Assembly (NCBI RefSeq): GCF_001895005.1 | Contig: NZ_BCXH01000013.1 | Span: 124,001 to 188,000 of the forward strand | DNA length: 64,000 nucleotides | Source of the DNA: Rhodococcus yunnanensis NBRC 103083 | GTDB taxonomy: Bacteria; Actinomycetota; Actinomycetes; Mycobacteriales; Mycobacteriaceae | Direction: 5' to 3' | Shown here: piece after piece, positions 46,782 through 58,546 of the stretch | Layout: each line of letters starts with the position of its first letter | Position numbering within the stretch: position 1 is the first letter of the stretch | Notes under the pieces: generated by a model | Told to the model about the DNA's origin: nothing | Seen by the model: the letters and a program-made list of their open reading frames with translations, nothing else | The model's database searches: none | Position numbers and translations under genes: made by a program

Positions 46782-49321
46782 TACGACTCCTTCGATGCAT
46801 CATCTTCGGTGCTCTCCGAGCCCGGCTCGGGTTCGTCGGCATTGCGGGCGATAGCGAGCAGTGTGTCGCCTTCACCGAGATTCATCAACCGAACGCCCTT
46901 CGTCTGTCGGCCCGCCTTCCGTACCTGCTTCGCTGCAGTCCGGATCACACCGCCACCCGAGGTGATGGCGTAGAGCTCGTCGTCGTCGTCGACGATGAGA
47001 GCTCCCACCAGGGTGCCACGCTTCGGGTCGTATTGAATTGTCAGTACGCCCTTGCCGCCACGACCCTGCTGCGGGTAGTCCTCCATCGCAGTGCGCTTGG
47101 AGTAACCACCCGATGTCGCGACCAGCAGATACTTGCCCTCACGGACGACGTTGAGCGACAAGAGCTGGTCTTCGCCGTTGAACCGCATGCCCTGCACACC
47201 GGATGTCGCGCGGCCCATCGGACGCAGAACCTCGTCCGTGGCCGAGAACCTGATCGACTGTCCCTGTGCCGAGACGAGCAACAGGTCGTCGTCGGACGAC
47301 GCGAGTACCGCGCCGACGAGTTCGTCTTCGCCGCGCAGGTTGACCGCGACGATTCCGCCACTGCGATTGGAATCGAAGTCGGTGAGCTTGGACTTCTTGA
47401 CCAAGCCGCCCTTCGTCGCGAGAACCAGGTACGGGGCGTCCTCGTAGGTCTGGATCTGGATGACCTGGGCGATCCGCTCGTCCGGTTGGAACGCCAGCAG
47501 GTTGGCGACGTGCTGACCACGTGCCGTGCGGTTGGCCTCGGGAAGCTCGTACGCCTTGGCGCGGTAGACCCGGCCCTTCGTGGTGAAGAACAGGATCCAG
47601 TCATGGGTGGAGCAGACGAAGAACTTGCTGACGATGTCGTCCTGCTTCAAGCCCGCGCCCTGCACGCCCTTGCCGCCGCGCTTCTGCGAGCGGTACAGGT
47701 CGGTTCGGGTGCGCTTGGCGTAACCGGTCTCGGTGATCGTGACGACGACGTTCTCGCGTGCGATGAGATCTTCGTCGTTGACGTCCCCATCGCTGGCGAT
47801 GATGCGGGTACGACGGTCGTCGCCGAACTTCTCGACGATCTCGGCCAACTCGTCACGCACGATCTGACGCTGGCGCTCCGGGCGAGCCAGGATGTCCTGC
47901 AGTTCGGCGATCTCGAGTTCGATCTCGGCCAACTCGTCGATGATCTTCTGACGCTCGAGGGCAGCAAGGCGTCGCAGCTGCATCGCGAGGATGGCGTCGG
48001 CCTGGATTTGATCGACGTCGAGCAGCTCGATCAAGCCGGTCCGAGCGGCATCGACGTCCGGAGAGCGACGAATGAGGGCGATGACCTCGTCGAGCGCGTC
48101 GAGCGCCTTGACGAGACCGCGCAGAATATGCGCCCGCTCCTCGGCCTTGCGGAGGCGGTAGCGGGTGCGGCGGACGATCACGTCGAGCTGATGAGTCACG
48201 TAGTAGCGGATCATCTGGTCGAGGCGCAGTGTCCGCGGAACACCGTCGACGATCGAGAGCATGTTCGCGCCGAAGCTGGTCTGGAGCTGGGAGTGCTTGT
48301 AGAGGTTGTTCAGCACCACCTTGGCCACGGCGTCACGTTTGATGGTGACGACGATGCGCATGCCGACGCGGTCCGAGGACTCGTCGTCGATCTTGGAGAT
48401 CCCCGAGAGCTTGCCGTCGCGAACCTGCTCGGCGATCGAGGTGATCATGTTGTCCGGGTTCACCTGGTACGGGAGCTCGGTGATCACGATGGTGGATCGG
48501 CCGTTGGCATCCTCTTCGATCTCGACGACGCCGCGCATGCGAATCGAGCCGCGACCGGTGGAGTATGCGTCCTGAATTCCCTGGCCACCGACGATGAGTC
48601 CGTGAGTCGGGAAGTCCGGGCCCTTCACCCGTTCCATGCAGGCCGCGAGAGTTGCTTCCTCGTCGGCCTCGAAGTTGTCGAGTGCCCAGAAGACTGCGTC
48701 TCCGAGTTCGCGGAGGTTGTGCGGCGGAATGTTGGTGGCCATACCGACGGCGATACCGTTGGAACCGTTCATCAACAGGTTCGGCACACGAGACGGAAGT
48801 ACCGTCGGCTCTTGGGTTTTGCCGTCGTAGTTGGGGATGAAATCGACGGTTTCCTCGTCGATGTCGCGCAACATCTCCATGGCGAGCGGCGTCAGGCGAG
48901 CCTCGGTGTAACGCATGGCGGCCGCGCCGTCGTTTCCGCGAGAACCGAAGTTGCCCTGTCCGTCGACGAGCGGGTATCGCATCGACCACGGCTGCGCAAG
49001 ACGAACGAGCGCGTCGTAGATCGAGGTGTCACCGTGCGGGTGGTAGTTACCCATCGTTTCGGCAACGGGGCGTGCAGATTTGACGTAACTGCGATCGGGG
49101 CGGAAGCCCGAGTCGTACATCGCGTACAGCACGCGGCGGTGCACCGGCTTGAGACCGTCGCGGACCTCGGGAAGCGCGCGACCGACGATGACGCTCATCG
49201 CGTAGTCGATGTAACTACGCTGCATCTCCTGCTGGATGTCGACCGGATCGATTCGGTCGCCGCCCTCGGCGTTGGTCGTCTGCCCGGGAGGCCCGACAGG
49301 AGGCTCGGTGATATCCGACAT
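46781..49321 (-). CDS. gyrA: DNA gyrase subunit A
   Basis: This is the 846-residue breakage-reunion subunit of the type-II topoisomerase that adds negative supercoils. Visible are [20 protein letters not shown], the catalytic Tyr138 ([10 protein letters not shown]), the GyrA-box [10 protein letters not shown] in the C-terminal beta-pinwheel and an acidic tail. In the quinolone-resistance region [10 protein letters not shown], the site equal to E. coli Ser83/M. tuberculosis Ala90 is Thr99, and the Asp94 equivalent is Asp103. It is read leftwards, away from oriC. Confidence 0.97.
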   Translation of the reverse strand: MSDITEPPVGPPGQTTNAEGGDRIDPVDIQQEMQRSYIDYAMSVIVGRALPEVRDGLKPVHRRVLYAMYDSGFRPDRSYVKSARPVAETMGNYHPHGDTSIYDALVRLAQPWSMRYPLVDGQGNFGSRGNDGAAAMRYTEARLTPLAMEMLRDIDEETVDFIPNYDGKTQEPTVLPSRVPNLLMNGSNGIAVGMATNIPPHNLRELGDAVFWALDNFEADEEATLAACMERVKGPDFPTHGLIVGGQGIQDAYSTGRGSIRMRGVVEIEEDANGRSTIVITELPYQVNPDNMITSIAEQVRDGKLSGISKIDDESSDRVGMRIVVTIKRDAVAKVVLNNLYKHSQLQTSFGANMLSIVDGVPRTLRLDQMIRYYVTHQLDVIVRRTRYRLRKAEERAHILRGLVKALDALDEVIALIRRSPDVDAARTGLIELLDVDQIQADAILAMQLRRLAALERQKIIDELAEIELEIAELQDILARPERQRQIVRDELAEIVEKFGDDRRTRIIASDGDVNDEDLIARENVVVTITETGYAKRTRTDLYRSQKRGGKGVQGAGLKQDDIVSKFFVCSTHDWILFFTTKGRVYRAKAYELPEANRTARGQHVANLLAFQPDERIAQVIQIQTYEDAPYLVLATKGGLVKKSKLTDFDSNRSGGIVAVNLRGEDELVGAVLASSDDDLLLVSAQGQSIRFSATDEVLRPMGRATSGVQGMRFNGEDQLLSLNVVREGKYLLVATSGGYSKRTAMEDYPQQGRGGKGVLTIQYDPKRGTLVGALIVDDDDELYAITSGGGVIRTAAKQVRKAGRQTKGVRLMNLGEGDTLLAIARNADEPEPGSESTEDDASKES

Positions 49322-49380
49322 TACTTCTCCTTCAGCGAAAATCTATGTGTGATAAGCGAATACACCAGGTGACCGGCGTG

Positions 49381-51552
<2,172 letters not shown>

Positions 51553-51718
51553 TCAGAAGGAGTCGATTCCGTAGGGCTTCTCTGTTACCAGCCCATACTA
51601 CTGGTACCAGCCGACAGCTTGGGGACGATGACACCCCGAAATGGGCCCTGAAAGCCTCACAGACGCATTTTCTCAGCACCCGGCGACAAAGATGGACGGT
51701 CAATCCGCCTGAAGACGG

Positions 51719-52843
51719 CTACAGGTCCAACACGATCCTCGCGCCGGTGGACCGGGAGACGCAGATCAACATCTCGTCCCGCTGCTCCTCCGCGGTCAAT
51801 CGGTTCTCACGATGTTCGGGGGTCCCGCTCAGGACTCGGGTGCGGCACGTTCCGCAGAATCCTTGTTGGCAGGAGTACGCGACATTCGGTTCGATCTCCC
51901 GAATCGCCTGCAGCGCAGTCTTGTCCGCGGGAACGGTGACGATGCGCCCCGAGTTCACCAACTGCACCTCGAATTTCACGCCGTTGCGCACCGGCGGAGG
52001 CGAGAATCGTTCGAAGTACAGGTGAGTCGAGGGAACCGCGTCGAAGCTCGTCCGTACGGCGTCGATCATCGGCGGAGGTCCGCAGCAATAGACCGAGCCG
52101 CCTTCGACCTGGGACAACAGCTCTTCACCCGTCGGAATACCGTCGACATCGTCGGTACGGACCGTCACTCGATCGATTTCCCACTGCTCGATCTCGTCGA
52201 GAAACGGCAACGACGCACGAGATCGTCCGCAATAGACGAGCCGCCAATCCATTCCGAGCGTCCTCGCGGCGCGCACCATCGGAAGGATCGCCGTGATTCC
52301 GATGCCACCGGCGACGAAGACTGCCTGGCCGCACGGCACGAACGGGAAACCGTTGCGCGGTCCCCGGACCGACAACTCGGTACCGACGGCGAGTGAATGC
52401 ATCTCTTCCGAACCGCCCCCGCCGTCCGGAATGTACCGCACCGCAACGGTATACGTGCCTCGGTCACCCGGATCGCCGCACAACGAATACTGCCGTCGCC
52501 GTCCGGAGGGCAGGTAGAAGTCGAGGTGCATTCCGGGAGCCCACGCTGCCAGAGGTGCCCCGTCCGAAGCGCGGAACGTCAACCGTACGACCTGCTCGTC
52601 GACGCACAGAACCTCACGTTGCTCGAGCGTGAGCCGTACCGTACGGGCAACGGGCGGCAAGGCGTGCTCGCCCGAGTACTCACCGTCGTCGAGAAGAGCG
52701 AACCACTTGTCGAGAGCATCGGTGACGATGGACACCGTCTGATCCGGCACCGACCGACCGTAAAGATCGCTCGGAACGATCCGTCCCTGGCGAAACGAGT
52801 CCACCGTGTCGGTCATCTTGGCGAGCTTGCGTCGCATACCCAT
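51719..52843 (-). CDS. PDR/VanB-type flavin reductase with C-terminal 2Fe-2S ferredoxin domain
   Basis: This is a 374-residue electron-transfer protein. It has a flavin-binding barrel (about 85-190) with RQYSLCGDPGDRG, an NAD(P)-binding domain (about 190-290) with VAGGIGITAILPM and YCCGPPPMIDAV, and a plant-type ferredoxin domain (about 295-374) with CQQGFCGTC, where the cysteines are spaced C-x4-C-x2-C plus a distal Cys in LICVSR. Such reductases pass electrons from NAD(P)H to an oxygenase or desaturase. It starts eight bases after the ferritin-like gene, so that protein is the likely partner. The DesA3 partner in mycobacteria has a similar domain order. Confidence 0.88.
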   Translation of the reverse strand: MGMRRKLAKMTDTVDSFRQGRIVPSDLYGRSVPDQTVSIVTDALDKWFALLDDGEYSGEHALPPVARTVRLTLEQREVLCVDEQVVRLTFRASDGAPLAAWAPGMHLDFYLPSGRRRQYSLCGDPGDRGTYTVAVRYIPDGGGGSEEMHSLAVGTELSVRGPRNGFPFVPCGQAVFVAGGIGITAILPMVRAARTLGMDWRLVYCGRSRASLPFLDEIEQWEIDRVTVRTDDVDGIPTGEELLSQVEGGSVYCCGPPPMIDAVRTSFDAVPSTHLYFERFSPPPVRNGVKFEVQLVNSGRIVTVPADKTALQAIREIEPNVAYSCQQGFCGTCRTRVLSGTPEHRENRLTAEEQRDEMLICVSRSTGARIVLDL

Positions 52844-52851
52844 CCGTTGAT

Positions 52852-53772
52852 TCACCGCTCGGCGGCCCGCGCAGCAGGCGAGAACGCCAGATACTGCACA
52901 GCTTGCTCGGTGGATCCCTCCTGCGCCGGATGGTATCCGGACTTGAAATACCGCAGTGACGCCTTCCAGATCATCATCGGACCTGGAAAAAGACCTCGGG
53001 ATGCCACTTTTCGGTAGTCCTTGAAGGACGGGCCGCGCGACTTCTCGGGAAGTCCCTGCAGTGTCGGATCCTGGCTCATCAGGAAGCGAACGCCTCGGGC
53101 CCAGAACCATACGAGCGTCGGCGCGATCGCGATGTAGGTACGAATGCGTCTCGCCGGTCGGACATCGAAATAACGCATGACCTCGAAAGCGACAGCCCTG
53201 TGCTCGACCTCTTCGGCACCGTGCCAACGAAGGAGGTCGAGCATCGTGGGATCGACCTCCACTGTGTCGAGGGCGCGCGCGTTGAGAACCCAGTCACCGA
53301 GAAACGCCGTGAGGTGTTCCACGGCCGCGATGAGGGCAACTCGCTCCACCAGACTGTTTCGTCCGTGACCCGGCCGGTTGCCGAGCGCGCGGCCGAACAG
53401 GAACTGCATCTGCTCGACGTACGGCTTCACGTCTATTCCGTGCGCGGTCAGCGAATCCAGGACCTGCGTATGCGCGGTGGCGTGCATCGCTTCCTGACCG
53501 ATGAAACCGATGACGTCATCACGCAATCGGTCGTCGTGAATCAGCGGAAGGGCTTCTTTGAACGTGCGGACGAACCACTCTTCGCCCTCGGGCAGCAGCA
53601 GGTGCATCACGTTGACGAGATGAGTGGCCAGTGGATCGTCGTCGACGTAGTGGAGGGGTAGCGAACTCCAGTCGAAAGAGACGTTTCGTGCTTGAAGCAC
53701 GACGCGATCCTCCGGAACCGAGTCTGCCGAAGCAGACGCGTCGACCCGCCGAAATTCTTCCGCAAAAACCAC
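52852..53772 (-). CDS. PF10118-type ferritin-like protein, probable diiron oxygenase
   Basis: This 306-residue all-helical protein is usually named 'metal-dependent hydrolase'. Its metal-ligand pattern reads E65, E94-x-x-H97, E152, E188-x-x-H191, the arrangement of ferritin-like diiron carboxylate enzymes. The next gene is a flavin/2Fe-2S reductase, just what such an oxygenase would need. I use the GTG at 53772, which follows GAGGGG at good spacing; the frame is open further up without conservation. The substrate is unknown; an acyl chain or small aromatic are both possible. Family membership is good; the diiron reading is inference from motifs. Confidence 0.8.
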   Translation of the reverse strand: MVFAEEFRRVDASASADSVPEDRVVLQARNVSFDWSSLPLHYVDDDPLATHLVNVMHLLLPEGEEWFVRTFKEALPLIHDDRLRDDVIGFIGQEAMHATAHTQVLDSLTAHGIDVKPYVEQMQFLFGRALGNRPGHGRNSLVERVALIAAVEHLTAFLGDWVLNARALDTVEVDPTMLDLLRWHGAEEVEHRAVAFEVMRYFDVRPARRIRTYIAIAPTLVWFWARGVRFLMSQDPTLQGLPEKSRGPSFKDYRKVASRGLFPGPMMIWKASLRYFKSGYHPAQEGSTEQAVQYLAFSPAARAAER

Positions 53773-53924
53773 GATAACCCCTCGTCGATCCAGTAGTCCG
53801 GTGTCGCCCCCCGCATCCGATGTGACTGTCTTCGGACCGAACGCTACGCACCGAACATACGTCAAGGCAACCAAGATCACACTTGAAATCGTTATGACTT
53901 CGTTGCCGAGACGTTATCGACAAG

Positions 53925-53944
53925 ATACTTGCAGGTCCAAGTAT
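53925..53944. promoter_or_regulatory. Perfect 7-6-7 inverted repeat upstream of the ferritin-like gene
   Basis: ATACTTG-CAGGTC-CAAGTAT lies about 150 bases upstream of the GTG at 53772 and nine bases before the dciA stop end. This is the size of a TetR- or MarR-type operator. It could instead be a weak terminator of the dnaN-to-dciA unit, although there is no T-tract. Confidence 0.4.
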
Positions 53945-53952
53945 GTTTTGGG

Positions 53953-54537
53953 TCAGCCGTACGTGTCGCGTGGGCCCCGTCCTTTGATGTGACGCTCACC
54001 TTTTCGCCAACTTTTCGTCGTGGGACCGGTGATCTTCAGCGTCTTCACGACCCCGTGACCGACGGCCGCGGCGATCTTCGCCAGAATCTGAGCCTGCATC
54101 AGTCGCAGTTGGGTCGCCCACGCCGTCGATTCGGCCGACACGCTCAGCACGCCGTCCTCGAGTTTCAGCGGGGTGGCGTGCGAGGCGATATCGTCGCCGA
54201 CGACGGCAGTCCACCGCCCCAACACCGTGCCTTCGGCAACCTTGTCCGACCATCCACGGCTCTTGGCGATGGACCCGGTCAACGATCCGAGGGTCTGCGG
54301 GTCACGATCGTCCGGGCCTGCACCCGACCATCCCCTCTTACGACGGCCACGCAGTGCGCGCACACCACCGCTCGGCGACGACCTACCCTGCCCGACGGAC
54401 TTGCCGCTGGCTTTCGCCGCCGCCCGTGCCTCCTCGAGAGCACGACGGGCCAGATCCACCCCCCGAAGCTCCTGCTGCGGCGCATCGTCCTGCTCGTTCG
54501 TTTCGGCCGATTCACCGGAACTGGGATCCTCGTTCAC
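53953..54537 (-). CDS. dciA: DciA (DUF721) replicative-helicase loader/operator
   Basis: This 194-residue protein has an acidic then basic, disordered N-terminal half and a C-terminal DUF721 domain (about 90-180) with [37 protein letters not shown] and [19 protein letters not shown]. DciA recruits DnaB helicase where DnaC/DnaI are absent; the mycobacterial counterpart is Rv0004. The GTG overlaps the recF stop (GTGA), so it is translated together with recF. Confidence 0.93.
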   Translation of the reverse strand: MNEDPSSGESAETNEQDDAPQQELRGVDLARRALEEARAAAKASGKSVGQGRSSPSGGVRALRGRRKRGWSGAGPDDRDPQTLGSLTGSIAKSRGWSDKVAEGTVLGRWTAVVGDDIASHATPLKLEDGVLSVSAESTAWATQLRLMQAQILAKIAAAVGHGVVKTLKITGPTTKSWRKGERHIKGRGPRDTYG

Positions 54538-55754
54538 GATCCGACACCCTCGCTCTCGTCGATCGAGTCGATCCGCGACACTCGGCCCGTGTCGCCCTGC
54601 AGAGCCGACACTCCCCACCTGCGTGCGTCGAGTTCCGGCGGAACATCTTCTGCCACAGCAGCAGTGATGAGCACCTGCTCGGCATCGACCGCAACCCGTG
54701 CCAACGCGCTGCGACGCTTCCGGTCCAGCTCGGCGAACACGTCGTCGAGCATCAGTACCGGGTCGGTGCCCTCGGCACGAAGCAGACCGAACGACGCCAA
54801 CCGCAGCGACAGCGCGAACGACCACGATTCTCCGTGACTCGCAAAGCCTTTGGCCGGCTGATCACCGAGAGCCAGTTCCAGATCGTCGCGATGGGGGCCG
54901 ACGAGACAGACACCTCGCTCGATCTCACGCTGCCGCATGATCGAAAGCTGATGCAGGAAAGCAGCTTCCAGTACCTCCACGTCGTCCGGCTCCGGTGTGC
55001 GCAGCGGATCGGCGAACTCGGGCGGCAACGCGTCGGCGAGACTGCTTCGATACCGTATCGCCGCCGGACGCGATTCCGGCGCTATGGACGAATACGACTC
55101 TGCGACAAAGGGTGTCAGCTCATGCACCAGGCCGATACGGGAGGACAACAGCTGCGCGCCGTGGGCCGCGAGGTGGCCGTCCCAGACATCGAGTGTGGCA
55201 AGTGCACTCGCTCCGTCGCTCGAGGCGGTCCCGCGGCGCAGCGCGCCTCCTGCTGTCTTCAGCAGAGCCGACCGCTGCCGCAGTACCTTGTCGTAATCGG
55301 CACGCACACCGGCCATTCGAGGACGGCGGGTGGTCAACAGCTCGTCGAGATAGCGGCGTCGTTCGCCTGGATCGCCACGCACGAGCGACAAGTCCTCAGG
55401 AGCGAAGAGGACACTGTGCAGCACACCGAGTATCTCGCGTGGGCGTCGAACCGGCGAGCGATTCATCCGCGCCTTGTTCGCCCGCCCGTCCACGATCTCG
55501 ACGTCTATTGTCAGCTCTCTGCCCTGATTGACCACGGATGCGGCAGCGAACGCCCGATCTGCCCCGGCACGAATCAGCGGCGCGTCCGAGGACACACGGT
55601 GCGATGACAGCGTCGACAGATATCCGAGCGACTCGAGCAGATTGGTCTTCCCATGACCGTTCGGGCCGACGAACACCATCGAACCCGGACCGAGTTCGAT
55701 GGTGACGTCGTCCCACGAGCGAAAGTCACGCAGGGTGAAGGAACGAACGAACAA
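54534..55754 (-). CDS. recF: RecF recombination/repair ATPase
   Basis: This 406-residue SMC-like ABC ATPase loads RecA at gapped DNA together with RecO and RecR. It has Walker A GPNGHGKT (30-37), a signature region around [18 protein letters not shown] and Walker [13 protein letters not shown]. The start is TTG at 55754, giving the canonical N-terminus [17 protein letters not shown]; there is no ATG or GTG that would keep it. It begins three bases after the gnd stop. Confidence 0.95.
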   Translation of the reverse strand: MFVRSFTLRDFRSWDDVTIELGPGSMVFVGPNGHGKTNLLESLGYLSTLSSHRVSSDAPLIRAGADRAFAAASVVNQGRELTIDVEIVDGRANKARMNRSPVRRPREILGVLHSVLFAPEDLSLVRGDPGERRRYLDELLTTRRPRMAGVRADYDKVLRQRSALLKTAGGALRRGTASSDGASALATLDVWDGHLAAHGAQLLSSRIGLVHELTPFVAESYSSIAPESRPAAIRYRSSLADALPPEFADPLRTPEPDDVEVLEAAFLHQLSIMRQREIERGVCLVGPHRDDLELALGDQPAKGFASHGESWSFALSLRLASFGLLRAEGTDPVLMLDDVFAELDRKRRSALARVAVDAEQVLITAAVAEDVPPELDARRWGVSALQGDTGRVSRIDSIDESEGVGS

Positions 55755-55757
55755 GAG

Positions 55758-56678
55758 CTATTTCTTCGGGTCTGGAGCTCGGAGAGTTTCCTCGGAGCCT
55801 GCCCGCTTGACCGCATGTCCACCGAACTGATTGCGCAGCGCCGACACGGCCTTCATCGCGGGCGAATCGTCCTGGCGGGAGGCGAAGCGCGCGAACAAGG
55901 CAGCAGAGATCACCGGTGCAGGCACCGCATGCCTGATCGCTTCCTCGACAGTCCACCGACCCTCGCCGGAATCCTCTGTGTAGCCGGAGATCTCGGCGAA
56001 TTCCGGATCCTGTGCAAGAGCCTGCACGAGAAGATCGAGCAACCACGATCGGACGACGGTCCCCTTGCTCCACGCGCGAAGGACACCATGGACGTCCTGT
56101 ACCAGCTCTTCTGCTTCGAGCAGTTCGTATCCCTCGGCGTATGCCTGCATCAACCCGTACTCGATCCCGTTGTGCACCATCTTCGAGTAGTGACCGGCAC
56201 CGACCGGGCCCGCGTGCACGAAACCGTCGGCGCGTTCGCCTTCCGGGCGAAGGGCGTCGAATATGGGAAGTGCCCTCGCGACGTCTGCCTCGGAGCCACC
56301 GACCATCAGGCCGTAGCCGTTCTCCAGGCCCCACACACCGCCCGACACACCCGCGTCGATGTAGCCGATTCCCTTTTTCGCAAGCAGTTCGGCATTGGGA
56401 CCGTCGTCGGTGAATCGTGAGTTACCACCGTCGATGACCAGGTCGCCCTCCTCGAGGGCGTCGGCGAGACCGGTGATGGTACTTCTCGTGATATCTCCGG
56501 ACGGAACCATCACCCACACCACTCTCGGAGCGGTGAGTGCTTGCGCCAAGCCCTCGAGCGACGGTGTGTCCGTGACCTCGGGTCGTGGATCGTATCCGAT
56601 CACTTCGTGACCGTGGGCGCGCAGACGTTCACGCATGTTGAAGCCCATTTTTCCGAGGCCGACCAGTCCCAGCTGCAT
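55758..56678 (-). CDS. gnd: 6-phosphogluconate dehydrogenase, decarboxylating (short form)
   Basis: This 306-residue enzyme of the pentose phosphate pathway has the Rossmann motif GLVGLGKMG, VIDGGNSRFTDD, SGGVWGLENGYGLMVGG and the catalytic Lys166/Asn170 (KMVHNG). It converts 6-phosphogluconate to ribulose-5-phosphate and CO2 with NAD(P)+. The short GndZ/YqeC-like form lacks the long C-terminal domain of E. coli Gnd. Its place between dnaN and recF is known from other mycolate actinobacteria. Confidence 0.94.
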   Translation of the reverse strand: MQLGLVGLGKMGFNMRERLRAHGHEVIGYDPRPEVTDTPSLEGLAQALTAPRVVWVMVPSGDITRSTITGLADALEEGDLVIDGGNSRFTDDGPNAELLAKKGIGYIDAGVSGGVWGLENGYGLMVGGSEADVARALPIFDALRPEGERADGFVHAGPVGAGHYSKMVHNGIEYGLMQAYAEGYELLEAEELVQDVHGVLRAWSKGTVVRSWLLDLLVQALAQDPEFAEISGYTEDSGEGRWTVEEAIRHAVPAPVISAALFARFASRQDDSPAMKAVSALRNQFGGHAVKRAGSEETLRAPDPKK

Positions 56679-56757
56679 GAGGAACGTCCTTATCTAGTGT
56701 CCGGTGTCTTCGTGCGCGTGCTCTGCAGAAACGGCCACGCACGTAGTCCGTACCCGA

Positions 56758-57942
56758 TCAGCCAGGCAGTCGAACCGGCATCAGCAGATACGTGTAAGCG
56801 CTCTGCGGTGCCGCGAACTTGCCCGACGCATCGGGTACCAGTTCATCATCCGTGGTCGGCCGCAGAACCGCAGGCCGACTGGGAGTGGTGAATCCGAACG
56901 TGACCTTTTCGCTGTGCAGCGACGACAGGCCGTCGATGAGATATCCCGGATTGAAGGCGATGGTGAGCGCTTCCCCTTGGAAGTCCGCCGCGAGCGCCTC
57001 TTCGGCCCGGCCTGCGTCGTCCCCGCCCGCGGAGAGCAGTACGCCTTCGCTGGAGAACTCGAGTCGAACTTGAGCACCTCGTTCGGCAACGAGCGCAACA
57101 CGCTTGATGGCTTCCACGAGAGGAGCGATCTCGACGACGGCAACGGCCGTGTGCTCGGGCGGCAGCAGCTGACGGAACTTCGGAAAATCTGCATCGAGCA
57201 GACGGGTCGTCGTACGTCGGCCTTCGCTGATGATGCCCAACAGACCGTCTGCGCCGACCGAGGATCCGGAACCGAGCGCCAACTCGACGGGAGAATTTCC
57301 GTTGCCTCCCAAGGACTTTGCCGATTCCGAGAGCGTCTTGGCCGGGATGAGAACCTCGGTCTTCGTCTCGCCGCCGACCGGCATCCACTCGAGTTCGCGA
57401 ACCGCGAGGCGGAAACGATCGGTGGCGGCGAGCACGACGGTCGTGCCCTGGATCTCGACGCGGATTCCGGTCAGCATGGGAAGGGTGTCGTCCCTGCCTG
57501 CAGCGACTGCGACCTGAGAGATCGCCTCGGCGAACACCTCGTTGGCGATCGAGCCGGTCTGAGTCGGGAGCTCAGGAAGTTGAGGGTAGTCCTCGACGGG
57601 CATCGTCGGCAGTGAGAATTTTGCACTCCCGCACGTGATCAGGACCCGGGTTCCGTCCACACCGACATCGACCGGTTTGTTCGGCAGGGACTTCGTGATG
57701 TCCGCCAGCAGTTTGCCCGATACCAGGACTCGACCTGGGGAAGCCACCTCGGCGGACACACGAACCTGGGCCGAAACCTCGTAGTCGAATCCGGAGACGG
57801 TCAAACCTTGGTCGTCGGCAGCGAGAAGAACTCCACCGAGAACCGGGACAGGCGGCCGCGACGGCAGGCTTCGAGCAACCCATGCAACTGAATCGGAGAA
57901 ATCTTCACGAGCAACGCGAAACTTCAGACTTCCAAGCTCCAT
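56758..57942 (-). CDS. dnaN: DNA polymerase III sliding clamp (beta subunit)
   Basis: This 394-residue three-domain clamp opens with [20 protein letters not shown] and ends with [13 protein letters not shown], a typical C-terminal clamp strand. It forms a ring around DNA and tethers polymerase III and other partners. The ATG at 57942 follows GAGAGGAA; the longer open frame upstream runs into the origin region and is not conserved. Confidence 0.95.
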   Translation of the reverse strand: MELGSLKFRVAREDFSDSVAWVARSLPSRPPVPVLGGVLLAADDQGLTVSGFDYEVSAQVRVSAEVASPGRVLVSGKLLADITKSLPNKPVDVGVDGTRVLITCGSAKFSLPTMPVEDYPQLPELPTQTGSIANEVFAEAISQVAVAAGRDDTLPMLTGIRVEIQGTTVVLAATDRFRLAVRELEWMPVGGETKTEVLIPAKTLSESAKSLGGNGNSPVELALGSGSSVGADGLLGIISEGRRTTTRLLDADFPKFRQLLPPEHTAVAVVEIAPLVEAIKRVALVAERGAQVRLEFSSEGVLLSAGGDDAGRAEEALAADFQGEALTIAFNPGYLIDGLSSLHSEKVTFGFTTPSRPAVLRPTTDDELVPDASGKFAAPQSAYTYLLMPVRLPG

Positions 57943-58351
57943 CGCTCGGCTTTTCCTCTCGTTCGGCAGCGGTTCTTCTCGAAGAAGGGTCTTCGGCGAG
58001 TGCGGTGCACTCGAGTACCGGTGCATCGAAGAGTCTGACACAACCGGCAGATGCACACCGTATGCCCTCCACGGGCAACTTGAAAGCCGAACATCTCGAC
58101 GCGCAAGCGGTTCGGAGGAGCTGTGAACGGATCTGTCCCCAACACCTGTTTTCAAAGGAGATCTCTTCAAGAGAAATTCTTCGTATTAATAGGTCCTGTG
58201 GAATCTGTGCACACACCCCTCGAGCGGCAGGTCGTCAGGCGTGGTGTCGTGGGGATGAATTCTGGACCAATCACCGGTTGCGGTGGGGAGGCATGTGGAC
58301 CGGCGGCTACCGGTTCACAGGCTCTCACAATCCATCCCCAGATAGCGACAG

Positions 58352-58372
58352 TTGTCCACATGGTTATCCACA
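58352..58372 (+). promoter_or_regulatory. Two DnaA boxes in oriC
   Basis: TTGTCCACA (58352-58360) and TTATCCACA (58364-58372) lie in the same orientation with a three-base gap. Both are exact consensus forms. Confidence 0.8.
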
Positions 58373-58441
58373 GGTGTGCATTACTGGAAACAGCCCCGAA
58401 AAATTCTCTCCGCGGAGACCGAATGTCCGGTTTCAAACTAC

Positions 58442-58492
58442 AAAAAAGACGTCGGGTGGGATCACGGTCATTCCGTGTTCCCACCCGACGTC
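58442..58492 (-). terminator. Intrinsic terminator of dnaA
   Basis: GACGTCGGGTGGGA (58448-58461) pairs with TCCCACCCGACGTC (58479-58492), and an inner CACGG/CCGTG stem extends it. Read on the minus strand, six T follow (58442-58447). It ends dnaA transcription 55 bases after the stop. Confidence 0.93.
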
Positions 58493-58546
58493 CGGTGGTG
58501 CAGGACCGCCGCGGCGCGCGCTACGGCGCGATGGCCGCAGCGAGTG

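Larger units (their letters stand above)
57943..58546. other. oriC: dnaA-dnaN intergenic region, predicted replication origin oriC
   Basis: This is a 604-base non-coding region between dnaA and dnaN, the place of oriC in mycobacteria and relatives. It holds two exact DnaA boxes four bases apart (58352-58372), several looser ones (for example TGTGGAATC near 58198 and TGTGGACCG near 58275), an AT-rich stretch at about 58165-58195 (AAATTCTTCGTATTAATAGG) that could be the unwinding element, the dnaA terminator at its dnaA end, and the dnaN leader at its left end. Confidence 0.8.

Noticed and set aside
47033..49372. A 779-residue plus-strand frame opposite gyrA
   Set aside because: Antisense shadow; composition is typical of reversed high-GC coding DNA.
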